The translations under genes were made by a program, and so were the position numbers. DNA of 64,000 nt from Lepas anatifera (taxonomy: Eukaryota > Arthropoda > Thecostraca > Lepadidae), in assembly GCA_034440635.1 (NCBI GenBank), contig JAOTON010000385.1, positions 898,501 through 962,500 of the forward strand, read 5' to 3'. Position 1 is the first letter of the stretch; each line of letters begins with the position of its first letter. A model generated the notes under the pieces. It saw nothing but the letters and a program-made list of their open reading frames with translations. It made no database searches and was not told the DNA's origin. Of this stretch, positions 10,377 through 21,300 are shown piece by piece.

Positions 10377-11125
10377 CAACCCGTCTACGCCTCGTCTCCA
10401 GCTCCAGCTCCGTCGGTAGCGACACAAGCTGGCAAGAAGCCAGCGCGACTGGACGGAGACAGATCACCGTCAGCCCCCTGTCGTCGACAGGGGAGGGGAC
10501 GCCGGGAGCGAAGCCAGCAACTGGTGCACTGCTGAGGAGAGGGCGACTGCCGCGGAGCTGTGTTCGGTGAAATGCAATACAGCCCCAGAGGCCGTGACAC
10601 AAGGAGCCCTAAGAGCACAAGGATGTCAGGTTTTCGCTTGCTGTGGTTTGCACACATGCTGGTATTGGCATGGCTTTGTTGAAATCGATTGGGTGCAGAA
10701 CCTCTCCAGTCTTCATGGCTATTTCAATGTTTGGTTCTTCTCACATCTTGTTCATTTTTAGCTAAACGTGAAACACTTTTCCAGTAGGGGATTACAAAAA
10801 CACGAAATACCAATACAATTCATCACTGTGAACTGTTCGATCTCAACGGCTTTAGTACATCTAAAACCGAGCCCCAGTAGAGCGCCGCTTAAATATTCCG
10901 CCCACAATGAAACCGAACCCAGCGTTCCCATTTAAGAGCTGGCGTTATCCGCCGCGCGCTCGCCGGTTTAGGTTCGGTGGTAATAGTTGGGTCAAATCGG
11001 TCCACTATCCGGCACCATCTGCGCCAGAATCGTGCTGGGCCCACCGGCCATATTCAACATGTGTGGTCGTCTGGTGAATTGAAATAGTCCCGTGCCATCC
11101 AGCGCTCCTCTCGCTAACCGTGAAT
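10377..11125. other. Unassigned DNA, GC-rich at 10380-10570
   Basis: The first 190 bp after the minisatellite is GC-rich and open in more than one frame (for example SVGSDTSWQEASATGRRQ on the plus strand, after a TCTCCAG that could be a splice acceptor). The evidence is too weak to call an exon. The rest holds nothing recognisable. Confidence 0.3.
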
Positions 11126-11172
11126 AGAACCGATCAAATGGAAGAAAGAGGAAGGGAGAGAGAGAGAGGGAT

Positions 11173-11217
<45 letters not shown>

Positions 11218-11290
11218 GAGAAAGAGAGAGGGAGAGATATATATATATAGAGGGAGAGATAGAGAAAAAGGTAGGAGAGAGAGAAATATT
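11126..11290 (+). repeat. (GA)n-rich microsatellite
   Basis: Purine-only GA and GGGAGA repeats with a short (TA) interruption at about 11238-11249. The ORF through it is composed only of Arg, Glu and similar residues and is an artefact. Confidence 0.9.
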
Positions 11291-11883
11291 AGAAAAACCA
11301 ATGGGAAATGGAATAAGATATCAACGTTTTGAGAATGATTTTCTATCGTGATAGCCTGTACCTAATATATAGCATTCTATTAAAAGAACGCAAAAAGCGT
11401 TAATAGGTCTTCAACTGCACAAGACATTCAGAATGGTTTCGATTACAACCAAAGTGTTTATATATTGTTTTCACCCATGGAGAAAGAGCACCACTTCGAC
11501 GCGACGGTGTTCCATACAAGTTCACACTAAATAGAGACCCTCAGCTCATCTACTATAGACTCCCAAAACACTCCAGCCTGTATCAGATATCAACCCAACC
11601 TCACCTCGCTCTTCTTTTGTGCGTCAATCTCGCACAGTGTGCTATTCAATAAAACGGGTAACCGCCTCGGACTGGGTACGAGGCGGAGCGGCGCGGGACG
11701 GAGGCGGCCTCTCACGAGCGAGCGGGGAATTCGGGACGAGCAGCCGGGTATGACGCGGCGGCGGCGGACGGGTGCTCGAATCCGCAGCGATCGCCGCGCC
11801 GATGAGGAATGGACATGAGACGACGATGGATGGCGGTTCGATACGCCGCCAGCGACGCGGCATCGGCGGCCGACTGTTGCGCT
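11291..11883. other. Unassigned DNA, GC-rich at 11680-11880
   Basis: There is no recognisable gene. The GC-rich part continues into the minisatellite and stays open on both strands through composition alone. Confidence 0.35.
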
Positions 11884-12395
11884 GACTCAGCGGGAGCTGG
11901 CCCCAAGACAGAGTGTTCTGTCTCCAGCCGGGGCCCCAGCACACATGGACTGACTCGGCGGGGGCTAGCCCCAAAACAGTGTTCTGTCTACAGATAGGGC
12001 CCCAGCACACATGGACTGACTTGGCGGGGCTGGCCCAAACAGAGTGTTCTGTCTATAGACAGGGCCCCAGCACACATACACGTCCAGCGGGGCCCCAGAC
12101 ACATGGACTGACTCGGCGGGGGCTGGCCCAAAGACAGAGTGTTCTGTCTCCAGCCGGGGCCCCAGCACACATGGACTGACTTGGCCGGGGCTAGCCCCAA
12201 GACAGAGTGTTCTGTCTACAGCCGGGGCCCCAGCACACATGGACTGACTCGGCAGGGGCTAGTCATAAGACAGAGTGTTCTGTCTGCAGCCGGGGTCTCA
12301 GCACACATACACTGTCTCCAGCCGGGACCCCAGCACCCATGCACTGACTCTATGGGAGCTGACACCAAGACAGAGTGCTCTGTCTCCTGATTTCT
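11884..12395 (+). repeat. 65-69 bp minisatellite, about seven copies
   Basis: Each unit includes CACATGGACTGACTCGGCGG, GGGGCTAGCCCC and GACAGAGTGTTCTGTC. The TTCTGTCT landmarks are spaced about 66, 65, 94, 69, 69 and 99 bp apart, so two units are longer variants. GGGGCTAGCCCC is a perfect palindrome and AGACAGAGTGTTCTGTCT is nearly one, so each unit contains two short hairpins. Overlapping ORFs on both strands come from the repeat. Confidence 0.9.
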
Positions 12396-12514
12396 ACTCT
12401 GTCTCCTGATAATTTTTGACAAAATGAATGCATGTCTGCAATGTTTCCACATTTTCTTTATTTGTCTTTAGCAAGTCAAGTAATGTCTAGCGTGACCCCT
12501 CTCGGTCACATCGA

Positions 12515-12690
12515 GGAGGATGGGTGGCTTAGAAGATGACTTTTGAATCTTCTGAGCCACCGATCCCGGATTCAAGTCCCGGTGGAGACTCTGAGTAAGT
12601 CGATCTGATCCCTCAAAACCCTCCCATCAGGGTGGGAGTTGGAAAGCAGTATGTAACATTGCTAGTTGGTGCATCGTTAAACCCCAACAA
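12515..12690 (+). mobile_element. tRNA-derived SINE, copy 1
   Basis: An A-box-like TGGCTTAGAAG starts at 12525 and a B-box-like GGATTCAAGTCC lies at 12568-12579, the internal RNA polymerase III promoter layout of a tRNA head. A body follows with CCTCAAAACCCTCCCATCAG and GTTAGTTGGTGC-type tail (TAGTTGGTGCATCGTTAAACCCC near 12663). The same body and tail occur at 14790-14885, which supports a SINE family and not a tRNA gene. There is no proper acceptor stem. Confidence 0.7.
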
Positions 12691-12699
12691 TTATCATTC

Positions 12700-14429
12700 G
12701 GTTCCATACGTGTCGCCACCGGCAAAAAGTGTGGGGGGCAGCCAAACTTCAGCCTGATGCTGACAAAAAACTTTCAACATCAGTCCCAAAAAACTGTTTG
12801 AATTTGGGCTCCTCGTTGCCTTCCGAACCGGCTGGATATAAGAATGTCCGGCTTTCTCTTATTTTGACTTAGATCAGGGAAATTTTGGCCAAAAAGTGGG
12901 GGACCTGCCCCCTGCCCCCTTTTCCACCGCGTATGTTCGGTTACGTCGTGTCTTTACTCTAATTTTAGGTAATTTCAAGATCAATAATTATATTTTAAGG
13001 TCATGTGACACATTGTCCACCTCGTGACAACCAGAAGGTCTTAGCGGCACAAAAAAGCTCACCTATCCTCGTTTTGTCCAAAGTCATGGATACAAATACT
13101 GTATGGAGGTATGGTCTCTCGTAACTTCTGGTGAACTCATGATTGACATGACATTGAATCGAATGAAGAGAAAGTATTTTCGTTTCATAATTTTGCTGAG
13201 AGGGTATATGAATTATACCGAATTGCCATTAAATTAGCTGTTCAGAGTAGAGAAAGTCAATTATTGCCTTTCATTTAATGCTCCACTTACCATGTCATTC
13301 CGGTGTTAGCATTTTTTCAATCTTTCATAGAATCCGAGGTAGGCTTTGCACCTCTGGAACACAAAATATCTTTTCACATTGGTTTAAAATTACGCTGTAA
13401 CCATGTGACCTAGCCTGATCAAAAATCAAGCTGCCCTTAAAAAGCTTCCAAGTTATCTTGCACCAGCACCTGAGAGCGTGGCAGAACTGTTTCAAAGTGG
13501 TTATGCGCTACTGCAAAAATGACGATGGGAAGGGGCCATAAGTGACCTCTCCTATACGCAGTTGGGTATTGGGACCATATAAAGTTTTACTTGTGACATT
13601 TTACTTCCCGGGCGTGGATTAAGCTAAACATATGGTATATACATTAGGAAGACGATCTCTGGACCTCTGCCTCATTTCATATTCTAAAAGAAGTGAAAAT
13701 ATCATACTGCTATTAGATAGCTGGCTAGGAAAACATCGGCTTCGTAGTCATGATTTCTGATAGAGAAGCTAGATAATCGACACTCCCACCCTAAATGTAG
13801 TTGCAGCGAATAAAATGTCCTACATAAATATACCTAAATACCAAAACAGATACGCTCCTTGCTCTTACAGCTGCTTTCCATTCGTGTCCATCAAACCTCA
13901 ATGCGGGGCCTGCTTGATGTTGTTTTCTGCCTAACGCAACGACAGGGCCCTGTACTTATGAGCCATTTGGACTGCATCCGCGTCTTCGGAGCAGTGATGC
14001 TGCAGTTAACTGCAGCTGGTGACACTCGCATGCGAGGACGGAATCACCGACCTCCCACAGAGCCAGCGCGAGAAATGGCTCGAAATCGAGGAAAGTTGAC
14101 GTTGTTTCCCTTGGTTGACAACTTATGAGAGGCGGGCCTCTCATGCAAGAAACCACAATGTTCTTACTGGGTATTTCTGAACGCATTTTCTACCTTCAGC
14201 TGAAATCCTTGTCAAACTGGTAGAATATTCAAATTAGAACGGTTGGTGTACCAATTCAGCCATGCAATATAGGCAAAGTGTTCAGAGGGCAGGTGAATTT
14301 TCTAGCATGCGGAGAACATCACAGTTTTCATCCAAAATTGTCCATAAAAATCAGCTGGCGCAAGTACGTATATCAGCTTGTATTATTTTTCTTGTAATCA
14401 AAATTGTTCAAACATATCTGAAATTTGCA
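12700..14429. other. Unassigned DNA with scattered decayed repeats
   Basis: The part 12960-13440 has several AAGGTCATGTGAC/TGACCT-like pieces and may be a very old TTAA/AGGTCA copy. I could not define its ends. No coding region is recognised; the 89-residue frame at 13859-14128 resembles nothing known to me. Confidence 0.35.
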
Positions 14430-14485
14430 ATAGGCTCGAACCCATCACAAGCATGCACAGTTAGGCGGGTCGAGCGATTGCAAAA
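14430..14485 (-). mobile_element. SINE-like tRNA head fragment
   Basis: Read on the minus strand, GGGTTCGAGCC (14433-14443) is a near-perfect B-box, preceded by CGCCTAACTGTGCATGCTTG, the arrangement of tRNA-derived SINE heads. No A-box of good quality and no body could be defined. It could be chance. Confidence 0.35.
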
Positions 14486-14709
14486 ACATAATTTAGGATT
14501 TCGGTTTGAGGACATGATTTTCTGATCTGAGAATCTGTTTTGAATCGGGGTTAAAATTTGCATTTTTTTTGTGAAAGTTGATCTTCGGTCCAAATATATC
14601 GCATGTGTGCTTGCGTGCATATGACCAAAGTCAACAATAACGAAATTATGCACCCTAAGGTCTGGTAAATAATAAAATCAGCTTGTCCTTTAAAATTAGC
14701 TTGTCCTAT

Positions 14710-14895
14710 AGGTAGGGTGCGCGGTAATGGAGTGGTCAGCGCAGCTGGTTTCCACGCAGCCGACCCGGTTTCAAGACCCGGCGGCTTCCCTGAACAAGGA
14801 GCAAGCTGGCTCCCGAAAACCCTTCCAGCAGAGAAAGAGTTAGGAACGCCATCTGACCCTGGTAGTTGGTGCCTCCATAAGCCAAAACAGTTATT
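14710..14895 (+). mobile_element. tRNA-derived SINE, copy 2
   Basis: The A-box-like TGGTCAGCGCAGCTGG lies at 14733-14748 and the B-box-like GGTTTCAAGACCC at 14767-14779. The body (CCCGAAAACCCTTCCAGCAG) and tail (TAGTTGGTGCCTCCATAAGCC) align with copy 1 at 12515-12690, although the tRNA-like heads differ clearly. The 3' end is AT-rich (TTATTAATAAACA). Confidence 0.72.
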
Positions 14896-15392
14896 AATAA
14901 ACATAATTACCCAGCTGAGTTGATATTGAATCTAATTATCACGTTGATATTGAATCTAAAGTCGGTTTTTACTCTCTCTCAAAACATCTGAAATCACCCC
15001 AAATGTTAGATGTTAGCACAATAAAAGTAATTTTTGTCTATAGCTTCATACGATGTCAAGAAAGGGGGTCTACAATCCAGTATGCATCTGAGGCTCAGAT
15101 TTCGAATAATCCCTGCTTGATTAGCGGTGGGTCAGATTGTAAAGCGAGCGCAGTCGCTTTGTCGCCAAATTTCACCGAGAGCAACCAAAGCCTGAGCGTA
15201 TGTGGAACGCTCGCTGTCCGATAAGAAATTGAAAGTGTCCTGTGTCACGCCCGTCAAGCAGAAAGCAAGGATTATATTGATCAGCGAAATGGAGGACGAA
15301 AATGAAAAAAATACCCAGGTCAGTGGCGAACCTTGAAATAGAAGTTTGTTAGGAAGACTTTAGCGTCATTTTTTTCTCGGAACTAATGTTAC
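14896..15392. other. Unassigned DNA
   Basis: There is a short tandem duplication of GTTGATATTGAATCTAA (about 14919 and 14943). Nothing else is recognised. Confidence 0.45.
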
Positions 15393-15585
15393 ATCAACTT
15401 AAAGGTTTTTCGGGATTTAGTTTCTGTTAATGTATATAAAAATAGGATATTTCAAATCTATTGGACGATTCTTCATCGATAAAGAGTTTATCGGATAAAA
15501 ATCGTCTAATTGATTCGAAATATGCGATAAATAACTGTTTATATACATTACCAGAAACTAGATCCCGAAAAACTTTAAAGTTGAT
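15393..15585. mobile_element. Foldback element (long hairpin), 193 bp
   Basis: The two halves are inverted copies. ATCAACTTAAAGGTTTTTCG at 15393 pairs with the complement of the sequence ending at 15585. The arms meet near 15487 at ATCGATAAA-GAG-TTTATCGGA. Mismatches are few over about 95 bp per arm. This is the structure of a foldback MITE. No clear target duplication was found. Confidence 0.75.
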
Positions 15586-16096
15586 TCGAAATAGAACTTT
15601 CACCGGAGGCTTCAGGACAACTGTGATGGAAACCCCACTAAGCGGATCCCTTGACAATCCAGCCACTGCCTGATCTTCGGATAGTTTTCCACTTTTTCCA
15701 GGTAGGAAGCATTTTTCAGGAAGAATGGCTCAATCACAAATTTGAATAAAAATACTAATAGATAACACAACAGGTCTCAAAACCAAACAGAAGGTAAAAC
15801 ACTTACTTGAAAATCAGTTGATGAAGGTCTGGTAGTAAAGTCAAACGGATGCTGCCCCTTGGGTCTCCAACATCTTTATCCGCATCCGTACCTACTCTCG
15901 TAGACTCCACCGCTAAAAAGGCAGCGGCCAAAGTGCAGAAACGAAGCAGCGGCTACAGCAACCGAAGCAGCAGCGGAAGCAGCAGCACGGAAGTCGCACC
16001 ACACAAGTTGAAATGATGCAGCAGCAGCAGGAAACTGGTTAGCGAATGTCCAGCGTTCCCACGGCCGCTGCGCTAGGAACACCACCAACTTCAACG
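15586..16096. other. Unassigned DNA
   Basis: A GC-rich stretch with repeated AGCAGC-type units lies at 15930-16030. No gene is recognised. Confidence 0.4.
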
Positions 16097-16936
16097 TTAA
16101 CACGCGCATTGACGGGGGCGGGTACCCGCCCCCCTCGGGTTTTTCGGAGATAGTAGAAAAACGGCGGCGCGTAGCGCCGTCGTACTTGGTATACCTCTTC
16201 CTCATCATTTTTACAACTTCTGTGAAAATTTTAAGGTTAGGTCATCTCAGGTCAGGTCACCAGTACAGGTCAAGTGACCCGACCTAAAAAAAGTTTAAGA
16301 TAGCATAAGTCAGAGCAGGGTGAACTTATCCGATTGAAACTCATATCACATAATGGCCCCACCGAGTTCTCTAACATATGTTCCGGTATTTTTGATATCG
16401 ATGACCTAAGGTCAGGTACGAGGCATGACCTCTCCATTGGAAATATATGGGAAAAATGGTTTTTACGGAATAACTCAGTAACGGATTGTGATAGAGCATT
16501 TATTTTAGCTGCATTAGACTCGCCTGGGCTTTACGGTTCTAATGATATGCATTTTATATAATTTGACCCTGACCTGACCTCAGGTCAGGTCAAATCTTTG
16601 ATTTGACCTAGCAAGGTCAAATTATATATCATTCGATTCGGCTTGCTAAGAGGATTCATATAGTTCAAGTTTTTGCTCTATCTTTCCTTGTTCAGATGTA
16701 ATGTCCGAAAAACGGAATTTGCATGTTATCCCTATGACGGGCATGTTTTGACCTCTCGTGACCTTAAATGTGACCTGACAAAATGGTTCAAATGTTTTTG
16801 ATGGAGAAGTGGATGGGCAGCCCAACGCCGTTTACTGTTTTTCGCTACCTACCGTGGTTCTCGAGATCTTAGGGGGCGGGTAACCGCCCCCCGTCAATGC
16901 AAAGGTGGCTCAGACCCCCGTCAATGCGCGTGTTAA
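16097..16936 (+). mobile_element. TTAA/AGGTCA family element, copy 4 (best ends)
   Basis: TTAA lies at 16097-16100 and 16933-16936 (840 bp). The ends are identical inverted repeats reading TTAACACGCGCATTGACGGG. The left palindrome is perfect (16114-16133, core GGGTACCC) and the right is GGGGGCGG-GTAA-CCGCCCCC at 16872-16891. The right end contains a second TIR-like block separated by TCTGAGCCACCTTTGC-type sequence, so the ends are asymmetric. By hand I count 16 exact AGGTCA or TGACCT hexamers inside, including four fused at 16570-16592. There is no transposase ORF. The matching ends suggest this copy is relatively young. Confidence 0.85.
16570..16592. promoter_or_regulatory. Four fused AGGTCA half-sites, palindromic
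   Basis: Two overlapping TGACCT copies (TGACCTGACCT), a single C, then two overlapping AGGTCA copies (AGGTCAGGTCA) form a perfect palindrome about the C. AGGTCA is the half-site bound by nuclear receptors, so this is a potential everted receptor site. Binding is inference. Confidence 0.4.
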
Positions 16937-17599
16937 ACCACCGCAGCACCCATCCTGAACTGCATCATGAAGATCTCTGCGTGGTATATAGAAGTGCAGC
17001 TGTTCACTCAGGCACCGCAGTACCAGAGAAGTCGAGCGCCGAACGGTCCTGCGAGTGCACGTGGCCCGCCTGCGCGCAGAACGGTCTCGGTGTCAGAGAA
17101 AGCCGGCGTAAAGAGCTCTGTTGAATGGTGCTGGGTACATCCGAAGTCCAGGCGGGATCACGCCATGGGAGGATGACAATGGAAGGGATCATTTGATACT
17201 TACAGCCACTGGACCTTTGCAGAGAAAGTTGCAGCTTGGAATGGTTCAACAAGCCATTCCAAGCTAACACCAAGGTTGCCGGGAGCGCTCGGAGGAGCAG
17301 ACACCATCAAGTCGATATCCTTAACGCAAGAGGGTTCCCCCTGGAAAGATTCTGGCAATGTGACTAGTTTCATCCATGAACAGTGTTGTTCTTTGTCTCA
17401 GTGTGAATATTCACTTTTGGCGAGTCGCTAATGCTGCTGCATCCATTCATCTTGTTTTTAGTTGTTGAGACTTGTAATTTCTCAGTTGAGGTGGTGCCAC
17501 GGTTCTTGATTTGTACTGTCATGCATTGGTGGTCCAATCTTGTTTCGATGTGTTTACCCTGTAGAAGCTTGCAAGTTTTTTTCTCTTCAATCTGCAACC
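16937..17599. other. Unassigned DNA
   Basis: No gene is recognised. It contains a perfect hairpin, listed separately. Confidence 0.4.
17233..17265. repeat. Perfect 12-bp stem hairpin
   Basis: AGCTTGGAATGG, a 9-base loop, then CCATTCCAAGCT. I see no T-run or other context giving it a role. Confidence 0.6.
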
Positions 17600-17619
17600 A
17601 TATATATATATATATATAT
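17600..17619. repeat. Short (AT)n microsatellite
   Basis: About ten AT units. Confidence 0.9.
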
Positions 17620-17866
17620 GATCCCAGCAGGTGTGCTCCGGGGGTTCTGTGGCGGATGAAATCGGAACGCATCCATGATGGTGGGCTGCAGCATCCCTCA
17701 ATCTGGGATTTGGCTGGTTTTCGCCCGACCCGTGTGCGTACCCTTAAGTACCCCAACCCTTTTTCCACGGTGGCCGGAGAACCATTCGCGGTAGAAAAAA
17801 CTACGCGGCTACCTTTGATTAAATTTATGGGCACGTCATTGATAAAAGTACTTCGAAAATATTGAC

Positions 17867-18291
17867 CTATAGACTTTTAAGGTCAGACCGCTCTTTTGAG
17901 ACTGCTACAATCCCCCTATGCAGCTCCCTGGCGCTATACCCCTCTCCACTGAGACTGATAAAGGTATGACCACCAGGCGCAGTGGCTATTTCAGGATCAT
18001 CAACGTCTCCAGCATCATCCGGATCATCATCTGAATGCATTTTACCTGGAGCATGGATGCTAGCTCCAGCATTCAGCTGCAACCCGGGTGTGCTACCGAT
18101 TTGCATGTATTTTCGACACCAGTGTCTTTGTCTGTGTCGCCACCATAGTCGGAGGGCAGCGGGATGAAGACAGATGCAGCATCAGTATCATCCTTGGCAT
18201 AATCGATTTCATCACTGTCTGACAGCCTCACCAAAAATCCACAGCCAGATTTAGGCCTTTGAAATAGTCCCAGATGCTGAAACAGTGTCAT
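17867..18291 (-). pseudogene. Acidic open region of unknown origin
   Basis: Two overlapping minus-strand frames (18291-18073 and 18106-17867) together give an acidic protein-like stretch, with SDSDEIDYAKDDTD and SDYGGDTDKD in the first and SDDDPDDAGDVDDPE in the second. The base pattern (repeated ATC/TCA on the plus strand) looks more like coding sequence than its surroundings. Acidic N-terminal regions of this type occur in domesticated and transposon-borne transposases such as piggyBac-like ones, but also in many other proteins. No conserved domain is visible, so the identity is open. The frame change at about 18090 suggests decay or a splice. Confidence 0.25.
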
Positions 18292-21224
18292 ACTCTGGAA
18301 TGTTATTCGTCATCATCAACTCTCACTGAGCTGGGAGAGACTATGGTGATCAGATTGCCCTTGTTTAGTGCCCGCTGGGACTTGGGTCTGAGGCCTATGA
18401 ACTAGGATACAGAAGTGTTATTCACTAAATTACATCCCCCTTCAATTCCTACATATATAGCTTATGAGGAGCATATCAGACGACGGTTACACCCACCTAC
18501 CGCTACAATTAGTACATACATCTTTGGGTTGATCCAATAAAGCCATCGTTGCGTTTTCGAAGCTCCGCTGTGGCACGACAAAGCCATTGCTTAGCTCGGG
18601 CAACCCACTAAAACCTACATATGCATATCACGAAAATAATAAGTGTATATTTCAAAACGATATTCAAGCTATTAACTGATGAAAAGAGATCACGAATTTA
18701 TTGATAAGGAGGACAAGGCATTTCGATACACATTAATTTCATTCCTGTAAGAATCTCTGATTTCATAAAGATTCATGAAAAACATAACTGTCATTGCCTC
18801 TTTTTCCTTGCAGACACCTCGAGACAGACTCACCTCTTACTTCCTATCGCTTGAAACTAAAATATACAAGTTTTACGTTACTGGTATCAATTCTCAGAAC
18901 AGGCTACAAAATCTAGAGCGGATGACGAGACCGATAAAGCAGCCAGAATAGAACCCGTGTTATACTTTGACAGCAGGTTCTGGCTAATTCCCGATTCCGG
19001 AAATGCTTTGGGCTCATTTTTGCATGCAACAATGGTGATAATACTCCAGTTAGATATTTTTATCCGGAAGCAGCCACTGCACCGCAAACTTTAATTATAC
19101 CGCAGCATGCTTTGGCTACCAAAATAGAAAAACTGTGGTAAATGGCTTCATACGGACACTTGTATGTTTAAGCGTGTCGTAAAATGTATTCAGGCCTAGA
19201 AAATATAAGAATAATAATATTCTAATGTATCTATACAAAGAAGTCAAGCTGTTTGCGAAGCGTGTCTGTTTATTTTCGTCATAAGGGGCGGCCGTTCATC
19301 TGCTTTCCCACATTGCAATGATTCAGTTTTTTTTTTGCTGTGTTAGTCTAACAGAAATTAATTACCGCATGTATATATGCATTAACTGTCTATCATACCA
19401 AAATATCGAGGTATTCTGCAAAGTTGTATTACACCAAAAATATATGTTTAGGACGAGGCATTTCGATACAAATTAATTTGTCGCGCATATGGATAAAAAA
19501 GTAATCAAACCACCGCAATCAAAACCAGGGTTGGCATTGTGTGTCTACATGGCTGCGACATTTAGAGCCAATTTAGCTTACCATAAATTTTTTAATGAAG
19601 ATATTTCTGGTCAGGCATTTCTCATTTGACTTGCATATGTGAAAGCATTTGGTTCCCGCGTGTCCAGATCCATCGTTGGCTGTTAATGCCGTGTTTTAAT
19701 GTTGCCAGTACGATGTCCAACGTTGATTTCAGCAAATCACCCCGACAGCTTGCATGACCTGCAAACAATAATGCATTATCCTGTTACCGTCCCTGGGTTA
19801 TTTCGTCACCCTCGACTGCGTGGCGGAGGAGTTCGGATCAGCTCTGAACGGCCACCTGCGATGTCAAAAACTAATGATGATTGGCCAATATCAGTTGAAC
19901 TGCGACGTCTCAGGTGGCCAAAGTAGGTCAACCTCTGACCAAATTATCAAATCATAAAACGAATTGTTTGACCACCGATATATTTTTGTTCAGCACAAGC
20001 TAGACCACTATTTGACTTGGCCGCGACTAACATATACGTAAACTATCTCATGTATTGATAACCTAAGGTAATATTTGTGATTGGTGGATGCCAGGTCGCT
20101 ATTTAACTTGATCAATACTAAGAGAAGAAATTTTTGCATGCATTGTACCATTGATGTTATTCATGCTTAGTGGGCGCTAGGCTTATACTTGGACCCGATC
20201 GCAAACTGTCCTTACTGTGCAAACATCTAATTCACAACGTTATAAAGTAGTTGCTGATATCCGAGAGAAGTGAATCTCCGTTTGTTAGCGATCGTTTGCA
20301 GCCGTTCTGGATGAGTGTTTGACTCACGGATGCATGACTCACGCATGTATGACTCACTCGCGAGCCACCTGACAGACGGTGTCGTGTGGGGATGCTTACA
20401 TTGTGGCGGTGAACCTTTTTCTTTCCTTAAATCGATATCTCTAAGCTTTCTCTTCATCACCCTTTATCTTTTTGTCTGCATTGTGGAAGAAGTTTCAAAA
20501 AGTTATCGAAAAAATATACCGTAAACCATTTCTCGAGTTTATTCTAGATATATACTTCCGATATCAAACAGCTGTCAGCTGGGTACACCTCAACTGTTGG
20601 TATAAAAAGCTTGAGCTTGAGAGGGTCCCTGATAGCATGGCAGTTTGCGAGGGCCCCTGAACTGGCCGGAGTAGCACAAGCTTTCCATAGATGTCAAAAT
20701 ATCGTGAAGTCCTTGCTACAAGAACTCTTTTTATTGTAAAACGCGTAATGACTTACGAAATTCGAGTTTAATCTGTGTAATGTCTGATGTTTTCCGACAA
20801 ATTCAAGCCGATCCGTCTGCACGGCATAATGATCAACCCATTTTCTCCAAAAGCAGCTCTATACTCTAAGTTACTGACTGACAAATTCTCTCGACAATCC
20901 AATCCAATAAACCCATATTGGTTTGGGAACTTATTCCGAAATCCAATCATTGATGTACTCTAAGAGAAAGCTAGGCGTGAGCTAGGGCAGAATGTCAAAT
21001 CGATAGATCCTGCTTTCCTGGCTTGAGGAAAAGAGAAGTGGTGTGAGAGTGATGCTAATTTGAGCAAGTTGCTGACGTATTATTTGAACTCTTGACTTTT
21101 CTAACTAATGTGTGTTCATATTTCAATGTGAGCAAAAAGGTCAGGTCCAGTGCACTCACCTCCAAAAAAGCAAAATGTTAAGTCCTGTCTCTGGGTGAAC
21201 TCAAAGTTGTGACCCTTTGAAGAA
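18292..21224. other. Unassigned AT-rich DNA
   Basis: There are only short frames and no recognisable gene. The part 19920-20110 has a few TGACC/AGGTCA-like sites (AAGTAGGTCAACCTCTGACC) and could be a TTAA/AGGTCA remnant. Confidence 0.4.
20320..20356 (+). promoter_or_regulatory. Three AP-1-type TGACTCA motifs at 15-bp spacing
   Basis: TGACTCA occurs exactly at 20320, 20335 and 20350, inside a tandem 15-bp repeat of the type TGACTCACGNATGNA. TGACTCA is the binding site of AP-1 and other bZIP factors. It may equally be a small tandem repeat with no function. Confidence 0.35.
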
Positions 21225-21300
21225 ATTGCAGTGTGCTGGGGGCCGATTCGAACGGCTTGGCTAACTGACTTCACCGGCCAGGCCGCTGCCCAACGGTTTT
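21225..21300 (-). mobile_element. SINE-like tRNA head fragment
   Basis: On the minus strand the B-box-like CCGTTCGAATCGG corresponds to 21243-21255, with TGGCCGGTGAAGTCAGTTAG upstream in the A-box position. This resembles a tRNA-derived head. No body was defined, and the stem pairing is poor for a working tRNA. Confidence 0.4.

Noticed and set aside
9464..10570. 368-codon open frame, rich in His, Pro, Ser and Thr
   Set aside because: It is the product of a 29-bp tandem repeat with no stop in any frame; the peptide changes register every unit.
11908..11922. Glucocorticoid-type response element as a firm regulatory call
   Set aside because: Only one half matches well, and it is part of a tandem repeat.
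11642..12452. Several overlapping frames of 70-122 codons on both strands
   Set aside because: They follow the 65-69 bp minisatellite and GC-rich flank and occur in both directions.
12515..12590. Possible functional tRNA gene
   Set aside because: Pol III boxes are present but the cloverleaf stems are poor, and the shared downstream body marks it as a SINE.
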